DNA of 64,000 bases from Rubripirellula reticaptiva. GTDB taxonomy: Bacteria; Planctomycetota; Planctomycetia; Pirellulales; Pirellulaceae. The stretch is from contig NZ_SJPX01000002.1 of assembly GCF_007860175.1 (NCBI RefSeq), positions 1,657,991-1,721,990 of the forward strand, read 5' to 3'. Shown in pieces: positions 56,357-64,000 of this stretch. The notes beneath the pieces are model-generated. The model was not told where the DNA came from. It was given only the letters and a program-made list of their open reading frames with translations, and ran no database searches. Within the stretch, counting starts at the first letter, position 1. Each line of letters begins with the position of its first letter. The position numbers and the translations under genes were made by a program.

Positions 56357-57190
56357 TCAGCGGTTGGTTGCGTTGCCGACAAACCAAGCCTTAGCGTACG
56401 TACCGTTCCTAAAAAAATTCAGTAGCTGTTCGGCGACCTTTTGGCGACCTCTGTCGCTCGGGTAAGTGTCATCGCCGACAAGGTCGCTGCGATCCCAAAT
56501 CAGGACGTCGGATTTGAGGGGCTTGATTCATCGGCTCATAAGTACGGTCCCCAGAGAAGTAGAGGTCGCTTAATGTTGTCGCCTTGCACTTGGCTCTGAA
56601 TCAGCCAACGCACAACAAACGCGCCCTCGTAGACGAACGGCTCTGAGTTCAAGCTTCCATCGGTATAACCACCATAGATACGACTGCCGACATACGCGAT
56701 TTGCAAATTCGAAAATTGCTCGCGTAAGTTTGCGAGCACCTTCTTCGTATCACGCCGGAGTTGCTTGCCTTGATCTTGGAGTTCGCCGCTCGGTTCCACA
56801 TTTGCGATTTTGGTTCAAACCACCTGGACTTGTCGATCCGAGATATCAGCAGACGCCAAACGACGATTGGCTTTCGACGAGCAAAACGCGTCAGGACCAG
56901 ACCAACGAGCCTTCGCTTGGACACAATCGTGACACGTGGCGAGCCACTGGGGTTGGCGTCGGCAATCGGTTTAAAACATGAAGACTTCTGCGTAGCGTTC
57001 GACATGCTGATCGAGACGAATACGATCTTGCCATCGGCTGCAGGACGACCTTCGCTGTCACGTGACGCAATGGCAGCAGTCGCTTTCTCTGCGGCAATAG
57101 CAAAACGTTTAGGCGGTTCGTTGTCTCCATTCCCGTAAAGTCCGCCAGTTTTACCTTTGCATCGGATCTTCCGCTGTCATTCCAGTTAAA
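56357..57190 (-). pseudogene. SGNH-hydrolase-like planctomycete protein, heavily disrupted
   Basis: Minus-strand pieces join into one protein: GGLYGNGDNEPPKRFAIAA, GRPAADGKIVFVSISMSNAT, SGSPRVTIV. After a frameshift come KARWSGPDAFCSSKANRRLA and DISDRQVQVV, then TGA in place of Trp, and KQLRRDTKKVLANLREQFSN, LQIAYVGSRIYGGY, SEPFVYEGAFVVRWLIQSQ and LLLWGPYL. A second TGA in place of Trp follows. After another frameshift the end is DVLIWDRSDLVGDDTYPSDR and GRQKVAEQLLNFF. The expected DxxH catalytic pair reads DDTY, so even the active-site His is lost. The N-terminus upstream of about 57190 is not recovered. Confidence 0.75.
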
Positions 57191-57267
57191 GGTATGAGAC
57201 CAACACTCTTCATCCCGACTGACGTTTTGATCGTCACATTTGCTTGCCGAGAGACACCAAGTGCTCC

Positions 57268-57546
57268 TCAAAGTCGAATTTCGACGACGACCATAACATT
57301 GCTTTCACGCTGAACCTTGATCGTGAACGTCTCAACTGACTTGGGTTCAGGTGCGGCGTTCCCGTTATTCAAGTTGTTACCGTCGAAGTCGACAACTTTC
57401 ACCGCATCATCATCAATCGCAACGGTTCGCTCTTGAACATTGGCGAAGACATGAGCAACATTTTTATCTGTATCAATCTTGCGAATTATCGCGTCGACTT
57501 CAAAGCCGAATGAGGGGCTTGCTGTTGCAAGAACGAAGGCGACCAT
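57268..57546 (-). CDS. Small secreted planctomycete protein
   Basis: This protein has 92 aa. A hydrophobic signal (MVAFVLATASPSFG) precedes FEVDAIIRKIDTDKNVAHVF, RTVAIDDDAVKVVDFDGNNL and TFTIKVQRESNVMVVVEIRL. This strand-rich pattern is one I have seen in short secreted planctomycete proteins without a name. Codons CTG TTG before the ATG may add residues to the signal. It lies upstream of the SGNH-type pseudogene on the same strand, so the two may once have formed an operon. Function unknown. Confidence 0.62.
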   Translation of the reverse strand: MVAFVLATASPSFGFEVDAIIRKIDTDKNVAHVFANVQERTVAIDDDAVKVVDFDGNNLNNGNAAPEPKSVETFTIKVQRESNVMVVVEIRL

Positions 57547-57805
57547 CAACAGCGTTCGAGAAACGTGGATATTTCGTAGTGGAGATTGTGGAAGTGCGGT
57601 AAACTTCTAGCTTGCGGTAACAGTGATTCTTCGCTAGTTGGAAGCACCCGCCACGACGACTTTCTAAAACATTGAAACTCCGCAACGGTCGCTTAAGTTC
57701 GGTACATTTCGAAAAAAGAGCGTACACATCCGGCCCACCAAGGGACGCACGGGGTTTGAAAGAGGTTACGACGTGCAACTCATCAGTTGCATACCACTCC
57801 CCCCC

Positions 57806-57839
57806 GCAGTTGCCAGTGAACAGCAGTTGCCAGTGAACA
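57806..57839 (+). repeat. 17-bp tandem duplication at the start of the alpha/beta hydrolase gene
   Basis: GCAGTTGCCAGTGAACA occurs twice in a row (57806-57822 and 57823-57839) directly before ATG 57840. It occupies the 5' leader and would move the promoter relative to the start. Confidence 0.9.
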
Positions 57840-57854
57840 ATGGAAGATTCAAAA

Positions 57855-58865
57855 ATGAGAGCGATTTTATTCCTTGTCCTGATTGCAGCATTCCACGCAC
57901 ATGCAGTCGCACAACCGAGCAAGTCACGCGCCGCTGCGATCGCTCAAAACTATCCCGCGATACCAGAGTCGATTCAGCGAAGGCCCGTCACCATCTGGAG
58001 CGACGGAACCAGGATGGCAGGCGATCTTTACTTGCCAGCTGACATGGCACCTGAAGCCAAACTGCCGGCGATCGTTTTCATCGCCGGGACTGGCGGCACC
58101 AAGAAGGGGACGCCTGCACGCATGGCTTCCGTGTTCGTGCAAAACGGATACGCGTTCCTTGCCTTCGACTATCGCGGTTGGGGCGAGAGCGACAGCAAGT
58201 TGCAAATGCTGGAAGACATGCCAGAGCCGAATGAGAATGGCGATGTCACGGTGAAAGCTCGCGCGATTAGCTGGCAGATGGACTTCGCCGATCAAGTGGA
58301 AGATATTCGCAACGCGATTGCCTTTGTTTCTGGATCACCGAACGTCGACAACGAACGAATCGGAGTACTTGGCACAAGCTATGGTGGTGGACTTGCAACA
58401 TGGATCGCGGCCAATGACTCGCGAGTGCGATGCGCGGCAGTTCAGGTTCCTGGTATGGGCGGCGGACGAGGCCCGGCAGCAGAACGTCGCGGTTTGAACT
58501 TACAGACGAAACAGGCACGCGGTGAAATCGAACCCGTCCCTTACGAGACTGGGGCACCTAGAGGAAAAATGTCAAGCTACGCGCACATGCGATACAACAC
58601 GGCGAAGAGCATCGGCTACGACGTCATCAAGGCCGCTGAAAAGATCACCATACCGATGTTGATTATCGACGCAGAGAACGAAGAGTTGATCGACAGGACC
58701 AAGAACGGTGAGTGGGTTGCCGGGATCCTTGAATCCAATGGCACGCCGGTTAAGTACCACGTTCTCAAAGGAATCCAGCACTACGGTGTCTATAAGAAGA
58801 AATTTGATGAGGCAGCATCAATGGAAGTCGAGTGGTTTAACCAATTCTTAAAATCCGCACAGTAA
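57855..58865 (+). CDS. Secreted alpha/beta hydrolase (dienelactone hydrolase/prolyl-oligopeptidase-like)
   Basis: This protein has 336 aa and a signal peptide (MRAILFLVLIAAFHAHAVA). Residues 50-320 form an alpha/beta hydrolase: GDLYLPADMAPEAKLPAIVF, FLAFDYRGWGESDSK, nucleophile GVLGTSYGGGLATWIA, and Asp in LIIDAENEELID. GIQHYGVYKKKFDEA carries the likely catalytic His. ATG 57855 has GGAAG 9 bases upstream; ATG 57840 would add MEDSK before the signal. The substrate is unknown, perhaps an ester or peptide. It is followed by the SdpI-like gene. Confidence 0.84.
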   Translation: MRAILFLVLIAAFHAHAVAQPSKSRAAAIAQNYPAIPESIQRRPVTIWSDGTRMAGDLYLPADMAPEAKLPAIVFIAGTGGTKKGTPARMASVFVQNGYAFLAFDYRGWGESDSKLQMLEDMPEPNENGDVTVKARAISWQMDFADQVEDIRNAIAFVSGSPNVDNERIGVLGTSYGGGLATWIAANDSRVRCAAVQVPGMGGGRGPAAERRGLNLQTKQARGEIEPVPYETGAPRGKMSSYAHMRYNTAKSIGYDVIKAAEKITIPMLIIDAENEELIDRTKNGEWVAGILESNGTPVKYHVLKGIQHYGVYKKKFDEAASMEVEWFNQFLKSAQ

Positions 58866-58915
58866 ACATTGATCGAATCGACAGTGGTTTCTGACACGCC
58901 AATTTGGACTACACC

Positions 58916-59287
58916 ATGATCCTAATCGCATCGACTCTTTTCCTATCTGGCTTTCTGATGACCGGTGCCTGCCTACCCTTGGTGTTTGGTAAGGTGCCGA
59001 TGAACTCGGTCGATGGAATTCGAATCAAAACCGCGTATCGGTCACCCGATTCGTGGATGTACGTGAACGAGGTTGGCGGAATGATCTTCGCAATGCTGAG
59101 ATTTCCGTTGATGCTGGCTGGAGCCATCGGTTCCTTACTGACAGACAGGGAGGTCGCCGTGTTAGGCATCGTGGCAGGACTCTCGACCTTAGGGTCACTG
59201 ACGTCAGCCGTCTATCTACTTATTCGGTACACGAACAGTTATTCGCTGACATTCGATCAAACCACCTGCAAATCCAAATTTTCTTAA
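58916..59287 (+). CDS. SdpI-like membrane protein
   Basis: This protein has 123 aa with three hydrophobic segments. GIRIKTAYRSPDSWMYVNEV, followed by GGMIF, resembles the conserved GIRT...W...N signature of the SdpI family, known from immunity to the SDP toxin in Bacillus but broadly distributed. ATG 58916 is chosen; a TTG at 58904 would add 4 residues. No toxin partner is recognised nearby, so an immunity role is not claimed. Confidence 0.62.
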   Translation: MILIASTLFLSGFLMTGACLPLVFGKVPMNSVDGIRIKTAYRSPDSWMYVNEVGGMIFAMLRFPLMLAGAIGSLLTDREVAVLGIVAGLSTLGSLTSAVYLLIRYTNSYSLTFDQTTCKSKFS

Positions 59288-59374
59288 GCCCCCATCAATA
59301 GCTCGCACAGTCGAGGCTTTGAGTAACGTTTTCTCCCTCAGCATTGGTCTGGTTCCCTATTGGAGACGTAAGGA

Positions 59375-60757
59375 TTGAATTGGCTTGTCAGTCACGCTCT
59401 GGTTGTTGTCGGGTTCGCCCTAGCGGTGCCTGCGGCGATTCACATGCTGTCGCAGCGTCGAACTCCGCAGAGCGTTTGGGCTTGGTTGGTGCTGATGTTT
59501 GTTCTGCCGTGGGTTGGTGTTCCACTTTATTTGATGTTTGGTGGACGGAAAATGCAGCAATTGATGGAATCCAAAGCGGATTTATCACTGGAACTTGAGG
59601 GCGTTTCGCAAATCTCCCATGACCGTGTTCACGAAGTACTCACATCCCTCGGAATTCCGCCCGCCCGAGAAGGAAACACACTTATCCTTCACGATGATGG
59701 AAAATCAGCTTTCACTTCACTGATGGAACTGCTGGAATCGGCGCAGACCAACATTTGGTATTCGACCTTTATGCTTGCCGACGACGCGACAGGCAAAGCC
59801 GTCGTTGATTTGTTGACGAAGAAAGCGGCGTCGGGCGTCGACGTTAAACTCTTGCTTGACGGCGTCGGAAGTTTGCGGACGAGCACACATTTTTTGAAGT
59901 CGCTGAAGAATGCAGGTGGCGAGGTCGCGTGGTTCATGCCGGTGCTACATCGTCCGTTTCGAGGGCGGACCAATCTCCGTAACCATCGCAAGCAGGTGAT
60001 TGTTGACTTTGACCGAGTTTGGGCTGGTGATCGCAATACGACGACGCAATACATGGCGGCCCAGAACGCTGCTAACGGTTGGATTGACTTATCGTATTTA
60101 TTGAAAGGGCCGAGCTGTCATGTCTACCGACAGGTGTTTGAGTCGGATTGGAAATTTACAACGGGAACGACGCTGACACACAAGCGAGCAACAGAGAAAA
60201 GCAAGCCTTGCTTACGCGTTGGGTTGGTAACAACTCAAGTTGTTCCCTCTGGGCCAGACGTTCACGACGATGCTTTGTTGAACGCCTTGCTGACGGCGAT
60301 ATACCAAGCGGAAGAACGAATCTGGATGGTGACGCCCTACTTTGTTCCGCCCGAAAGTCTCACGGACGCGATATGCTTGGCGGCCCGGCGAAAAGTGGAT
60401 GTTCGCATTCTTGTGCCCGCGAGGTCAAATCACATTCTGGCTGATTGGGCACGCGGGCCGCATCTGCGAGCGATTCAACGTGCAGGCGGAAAAGTGCTCG
60501 CACACCGGTGCATGGTTCATGCCAAGACGAGTGTCTTTGACGACTCTTTGGCGTTGGTTGGATCAGCGAATTTGGATGAACGTAGCCTACTGTTGAATTA
60601 TGAATTGGTGCTGGCGATTTATTCAAAAGCCGGTATTGATGGTACCTCGCGATGGATTGCGGACCGCCTTGGCGAATGCGAACCGAGGAGCTCAACAAGT
60701 GGACGCACACGACATCTGCTCGAATCGCTCGCCGAGACCGTTTCGCCCCTCTTGTAG
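59375..60757 (+). CDS. cls: Cardiolipin synthase (PLD family)
   Basis: This protein has 460 aa. Two N-terminal helices (about 1-22 and 34-54, the latter WAWLVLMFVLPWVGVPLYLM) are followed by two phospholipase D domains. The first HKD motif is NHRKQVIVDFD and the second VHAKTSVFDD, followed by GSANLDERSLLLNYEL. It would join two phosphatidylglycerol molecules into cardiolipin at the inner membrane. The start is TTG 59375, with AAGGA close upstream and no better ATG. Residues about 266-284 (HKRATEKSKPCLRVGL) come from a palindromic repeat insertion between the two catalytic domains. Confidence 0.92.
   Translation: MNWLVSHALVVVGFALAVPAAIHMLSQRRTPQSVWAWLVLMFVLPWVGVPLYLMFGGRKMQQLMESKADLSLELEGVSQISHDRVHEVLTSLGIPPAREGNTLILHDDGKSAFTSLMELLESAQTNIWYSTFMLADDATGKAVVDLLTKKAASGVDVKLLLDGVGSLRTSTHFLKSLKNAGGEVAWFMPVLHRPFRGRTNLRNHRKQVIVDFDRVWAGDRNTTTQYMAAQNAANGWIDLSYLLKGPSCHVYRQVFESDWKFTTGTTLTHKRATEKSKPCLRVGLVTTQVVPSGPDVHDDALLNALLTAIYQAEERIWMVTPYFVPPESLTDAICLAARRKVDVRILVPARSNHILADWARGPHLRAIQRAGGKVLAHRCMVHAKTSVFDDSLALVGSANLDERSLLLNYELVLAIYSKAGIDGTSRWIADRLGECEPRSSTSGRTRHLLESLAETVSPLL
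60171..60225 (+). repeat. Palindromic repeat inserted in frame in the cardiolipin synthase gene
   Basis: The left arm (about 60172-60191, with CACAAGCGAGC) and the right arm CCTTGCTTACGCGTTGGGTT (60206-60225) form an imperfect inverted repeat. It encodes KRATEKSKPCLRVGL in the cls frame, matching KRATAQDEPCLRVKF in Kup. Confidence 0.8.
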
Positions 60758-60790
60758 CCGCTGCCATGCTTTGGACCTGGCTTCCCTAGT

Positions 60791-60814
60791 CCAAACTCTG
60801 GTGAGTTCGGCTAC
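60791..60814 (+). repeat. Interspersed motif, copy 2
   Basis: CCAAACTCTGGTGAGTTCGG plus CTAC lies between the stop of cls and the stop of the convergent small gene. It differs from the copy at 49210-49232 at three positions. Confidence 0.7.
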
Positions 60815-60848
60815 AGAGTTCGAGATGTGTAATCTTGGAACTTCGTGA

Positions 60849-61196
60849 TCAGTTGCCAACGCTTACGACCACCGCCCCATCGGGCAGAACCATGCCGGGC
60901 CGCAAAATGCCAGTGGGATGGCCTGCGGTATTCAGCTGTCCGGTATACCGCATCGGCGAAATCAAACCGCGATAGCCGGAATTGTAGACCGTCGACGGAG
61001 CATCGGAGACGCCCTGGTGCATACGAATGTGGTTGTTGTACATGTCGCCATAGTCGAAGTGACCGGAGGCACCTAGGTAACCAGTTCCGGTGTGGTGGTG
61101 AATACCGGTTCCGTAACCTTGCGCCGAAGCGGTCGAGGTTGCCAACGCAAAAACACAACCGACTGCTAAAGCGACGGTCAAAGCAAAAATCTTCAT
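60849..61196 (-). CDS. Small secreted protein with RPGMVLPDG tail
   Basis: This protein has 115 aa and a signal peptide (MKIFALTVALAVGCVFALAT, cleaved near ASA). A Gly/His/Tyr-rich body (GYGTGIHHHTGTGYLGASGH) leads to SGYRGLISPMRYTGQL and the end GILRPGMVLPDGAVVVSVGN. The ending is shared with the Gly-rich protein at 51932-52582. Start ATG 61196. Extracellular role unknown. Confidence 0.75.
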   Translation of the reverse strand: MKIFALTVALAVGCVFALATSTASAQGYGTGIHHHTGTGYLGASGHFDYGDMYNNHIRMHQGVSDAPSTVYNSGYRGLISPMRYTGQLNTAGHPTGILRPGMVLPDGAVVVSVGN

Positions 61197-61987
61197 GGTC
61201 AAGTCCTCAAGGTTACTCGCTTACGCTCGCCTTGGACGACAGTCCCGGCTAGCACGTTCCGCGAAGTGATGTAGTTGGAATACGTCTACTCGCAACCGGC
61301 GTGCCAATTTAATCCCGCGGAGGCTATTTCTACCCCAACCACGTTGATTGGGCGTTCAGAGGCAAATTCCTGCAGCGAGCGGCGCGCGAGATTTGGTCGG
61401 TGCGGCTAAGAATTGTTCAAGATTTGGTTCGGCAACCGAGGTCTTCAAACGTCAGCTAGGTAAACCAGCCCTTCGCGACGATTCTGAGGTTGCACAGATT
61501 TACAACCTCGACGGGAAAGCAAGTCAAGATCGATCTTGACTTCGCATCACTCGCGTTTTGGGTTCACGAAAGCCTCGAATGATTGGCAAACTGCCACTTC
61601 AAAAAAGTGTCATTTGACTCGCTTCTATCGCGTCCCAAAGACCACTCAAACCGGGCGTGCTCTGCTGAGGTGGAGCGATAGATCCTCAACTCGGACCATT
61701 TTCCCGTTGGGAAAACATGTCGCTCAAGCAGATCGACAGCGATTGTAAAAAACGCCGCGATTCGTTGAGTTTTCTGACGAACAACCAATTTCGCACAAGC
61801 CATGCGATAGAGAGGATGCGTCATCTACTGTCCCGAAACGCGAGCGAGGTTTCGAGGAGTCTTCCCAGTGCGAGCCTCGGTTAAGTGCCGGGTGAGTGAA
61901 GAGGTTCGCAACGCCAAACGACTCCCTTTCAAAAAGACAATCACCATGCTCAAGCAATCCACCAGCCGAGTCAGCCACGAAGAGCCT
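61197..61987. other. Gap of about 790 bases
   Basis: No frame here has a recognisable domain or signal peptide. The promoter of the small secreted protein should lie near 61200-61300. A 22-bp palindrome is listed separately. Confidence 0.4.
61521..61542. promoter_or_regulatory. 22-bp perfect palindrome
   Basis: The half-site AAGTCAAGATC is followed at once by its exact complement, with no spacer. This length of perfect symmetry is unlikely by chance. It may be an operator for a dimeric regulator or a small inverted repeat of an element. No gene start lies directly next to it. Confidence 0.45.
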
Positions 61988-62365
61988 CTACGATTTGACT
62001 GCCATGTCAGCATCAATCCACTCACGAGCGTTCGTGACTTCGGCGATGTCGAAGTACTGGATTTTGGCGGACGTGAATGGCTTACAAAATGCGGCCATGC
62101 CCTTTTCCCACTTCGATTCGCCAACGATTGCCAAGCGTTCAATGCGACCGTGATGCTTGAAGTCGAACTTGATATCTTCCCATAACGCGCTGACATCCCA
62201 ACCGTGAAAGTTAGTCAGAATGACCAGCATTCGTACTCTGCCGAATTCAGTGATTTTGGCTTCAGTCATCGGCAAGAACGCTTCGTACGCTTCTTTGGAT
62301 AGTTTTCCACTGACTTGAATCTCGATGATTTTGCCTTCGGCGTGCTCGACGATATTGAATGACAT
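61988..62365 (-). CDS. SpoIIAA-like (DUF3478/STAS-type) protein
   Basis: This cytoplasmic protein has 125 aa. GKIIEIQVSGKLSKEAYEAF, VRMLVILTNFHGWDVSALWE, DIKFDFKHHGRIERLAIVG and MAAFCKPFTSAKIQYFDIAE follow the SpoIIAA-like family (PF11964), a STAS-related fold. The start MSFNIVEH at 62365 is preferred to a longer frame. Family members are often near stress or transport genes; their function is not established. Confidence 0.85.
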   Translation of the reverse strand: MSFNIVEHAEGKIIEIQVSGKLSKEAYEAFLPMTEAKITEFGRVRMLVILTNFHGWDVSALWEDIKFDFKHHGRIERLAIVGESKWEKGMAAFCKPFTSAKIQYFDIAEVTNAREWIDADMAVKS

Positions 62366-63045
62366 TTTCGTAGTCTCCGAAACTTGAGGTTGTTGGTGGT
62401 ATCCGATCCTTTCTGGATTTGGCCCCCGTTGTTTGCCAACTCGATGCGTATCCAAAGTTTCACGGGACAGAAACTCGACTTCGCGTCGGGTTGGAAAAGC
62501 CCAAAGCTGGCGGCTTCAAAGACATCTCCTTGCACATGGAATGCCAACAGGCATTTAAGTGGTTTTCCCTAGGTATGCGTGCCGAAAGCGAACACCGATT
62601 GCTCAGTGCGACCAATACCTGTCCGGCTAGCTGCGGATCCGGTTGATCCACGAAGCCAGGTTCGCGGGGAAGTGGCAAAGACGCTATCTCAAATTGCCAA
62701 TCCAGTCGCGGCGATCCCCCTTCCCAATCGAAGGCGTTTGGTCAGTCATTCTAGTGATCGCCATGCTATTCGTGATTGAAGAAATAATTCAAATCGTCTG
62801 GGCGATAAGGATTCCAATCTGGACAAGTCGAAACATCACTGTCCTGGAAGGGGTCGCAACCACCGTGTTGGGACGATTTTTTTGGCGAACTGGCCGGGTG
62901 ATGCCGCGTGGATGACTGGATTGCTGGTTGGGTTTCGATTCTTAATCGCTGGTTTGACGTCGACGTGGCTTGGCTGGGCTATGCGACCTTCACACACGAA
63001 TCCTTCGTAGACGAAATAGCCGGACTCTAAAATCATTTCCCTACC
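62366..63045. other. Gap without a supported gene
   Basis: About 680 bases. Two frames of about 90 codons (62643-62915 plus, 62836-63099 minus) have no motif, and the minus-strand one begins in a palindromic repeat. Nothing else is recognised. Confidence 0.4.
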
Positions 63046-63096
63046 AACCCGCCGAGTAAGCGACGCTCTGCGGTATCCTCGCTTACGCATCGGGTT
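63046..63096 (+). repeat. Palindromic repeat, intergenic copy
   Basis: Left arm AACCCGCCGAGTAAGCGACG and right arm CCTCGCTTACGCATCGGGTT pair at 16 of 20 positions across an 11-base centre. It is the most symmetric copy and defines the family whose members also sit inside kup and cls. On the minus strand it reads NPMRKRGYRRASLTRRVG, the same peptide type as the in-frame copies. Confidence 0.85.
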
Positions 63097-63147
63097 CATT
63101 GTTCGCCAAGCAACTCTTAGGAAGATCGCGTTACTCTCTCTCGTAAC

Positions 63148-63418
63148 GCCAAGTTTTATGCCAGCATGGACATCAACGGACTGATCGCAGTGGCGACTGA
63201 TGCACCGCTGGTGATGAAGATGATCGAAGGGAATCAGGGCACCGGCGTGAACTTAGCGAAAACCAAGAAGAGGTTTACAGGCACACATTCTGGTTCAGCA
63301 ATTCATCAAAGAAGCAGGCGGCCGCGCTCTGCGTTGCTTCAGGATCGACGGCAAGGTAATTGCGAAAATATGCCCCGATGCGAATTCTTGTCCCGACTCG
63401 TTCACTCAAAATCCGTAA
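63148..63418 (+). pseudogene. rimK: rimK (glutamate ligase) fragment
   Basis: The plus strand reads DINGLIAVATDAPLVMKMIE, then [14 protein letters not shown], the ATP-grasp loop of RimK. In another frame it continues [20 protein letters not shown] and [13 protein letters not shown], the next conserved RimK block, before a TAA at 63416. The N-terminal third, the end of the enzyme and about a dozen residues at the frameshift are missing. RimK adds glutamate to ribosomal protein S6. This copy is not functional. Confidence 0.75.
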
Positions 63419-63502
63419 CAGAAACTAATAAATTGGCTCGAACGGCGTTTGGCACGAACAGTGCATGGAGTGTCCAGCACTACTCTTACTGGGACACTCA
63501 TC

Positions 63503-63887
63503 AATGAACAACTCATGGCATTTAGGGCGATTCGCTGGCATTGACGTGCGAATTCACTGGACATTTCTGCTGGTGCCCATCTGGATTTACTTTTCAAGCA
63601 TGGCTGCTGGTAGTGGCGCAGTTGCTGCCACTGTGGCAGTATTGTTCGTGCTGGCGATCTTTGGCTGTGTCGTACTTCACGAGTACGGACATTCACTGAC
63701 GGCACGCCGATTCGGGATTGGTACTCGCGACATCACGTTGCTACCGATCGGTGGTGTGGCCAGTTTACAGCGGATGCCGCGAAACCCTTGGCAAGAACTT
63801 GCGATTTCAGTCGCAGGTCCGGCTGTGAACGTTGTGATCGCAACGGTGTTATTTATCGGCCTGCCGATCAGGGCAATCGCACGTTGA
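63503..63887 (+). CDS. Site-2 protease family metallopeptidase, truncated
   Basis: This M50-type intramembrane peptidase has 127 aa. WHLGRFAGIDVRIHWTFLLV is the typical start, VVLHEYGHSLTARRFGI holds the HExxH zinc motif, and ITLLPIGGVASLQRMPRNPW and ELAISVAGPAVNVVIATVLF follow. The family normally continues with an NxxPxxPxDGG segment and often CBS domains. Here a TGA at 63885 ends it first, and none of the three frames after it shows that segment within the window. It is probably a truncated, inactive copy. Confidence 0.72.
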
Positions 63888-64000
63888 TTTCGTTTCGGTC
63901 CAAGGATTGCGTTGTCATCGCTGAAGTCAAGCCGCTCGTTGTTGAGTGGCGTGTTTCCCGCACGGAGGTGCCAAGCGATGAACGGACCAGCAGCCCTCGT

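Noticed and set aside
58916..59287. SdpI-like gene considered as part of a toxin-immunity system
   Set aside because: No SdpC-like toxin or regulator lies beside it; only the membrane-protein family resemblance is supported.
62836..63099. 87-codon minus-strand frame
   Set aside because: Its first residues are the translation of a palindromic repeat, and the rest shows no domain.

Overview
The window looks like a chromosomal segment of a planctomycete, most likely a Pirellulaceae (Rhodopirellula-like) bacterium. The reasons are a run of five secreted sulfatases, a DUF1559 protein with a prepilin-type N-terminus next to a tiny lipoprotein, Arg-Pro-rich and Gly-rich secreted proteins of the kind found in this phylum, and outer-membrane porins that imply a diderm envelope. 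The assignment rests on protein style, not on a marker gene. I saw no rRNA, tRNA or CRISPR array.

Layout: (1) 1-884 is the 5' part of a sulfatase that runs off the window. (2) 977-6483 (minus) is a tightly packed operon: a SnoaL-like secreted protein, an Arg-Pro-rich surface protein, a HAD phosphatase fused to a META domain, and a YibI (DUF3302)/57-aa protein/YibH (HlyD) membrane module. (3) 7351-9006 (minus) is a membrane-anchored alpha/beta hydrolase. (4) 9170-16641 (plus) is the most novel-looking block. It holds a membrane protein with an FN3-like domain, a DUR3-like urea-type symporter, a 39-aa membrane peptide, an aspartate-carbamoyltransferase paralogue lacking the aspartate-binding residues, an asparagine-synthase-like amidotransferase, an M20 ureido hydrolase and an isochorismatase-fold amidase. 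I infer an undescribed ureido/carbamoyl-amide pathway. (5) 17035-27365 (minus) holds four full sulfatases, with a decayed IS630 and an IS5 fragment between two of them. (6) 27659-30940 holds two divergent porins. (7) 31351-41192 has a PAS-LuxR regulator, a divergent PAS-AraC regulator and an operon for hydroxyproline catabolism (epimerase, D-amino-acid oxidoreductase, DapA-like deaminase). That operon ends in a 1462-aa fusion of a VHL-like domain, an S9 prolyl peptidase and a DUF885 metallopeptidase. This fits use of collagen-like, hydroxyproline-rich peptides.

(8) 42238-50664 holds the DUF1559/lipoprotein pair, a DUF1003-MprF operon, a NhaD antiporter and an OprP-type porin. (9) 51061-63887 combines ion and envelope genes (kup, cardiolipin synthase, an SdpI-like protein, an alpha/beta hydrolase, a SpoIIAA-like protein, two small secreted proteins) with many decayed genes: a BON-domain protein, an IS4 transposase, an SGNH-hydrolase-like protein, a rimK fragment and a truncated site-2 protease.

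Two interspersed repeat families run through the last 15 kb. One is a palindromic element of about 50 bp that is inserted in frame inside both kup and the cardiolipin synthase gene. The other is a motif of about 24 bp lying just 3' of genes. All family assignments come from reading motifs by eye; no database search was possible.
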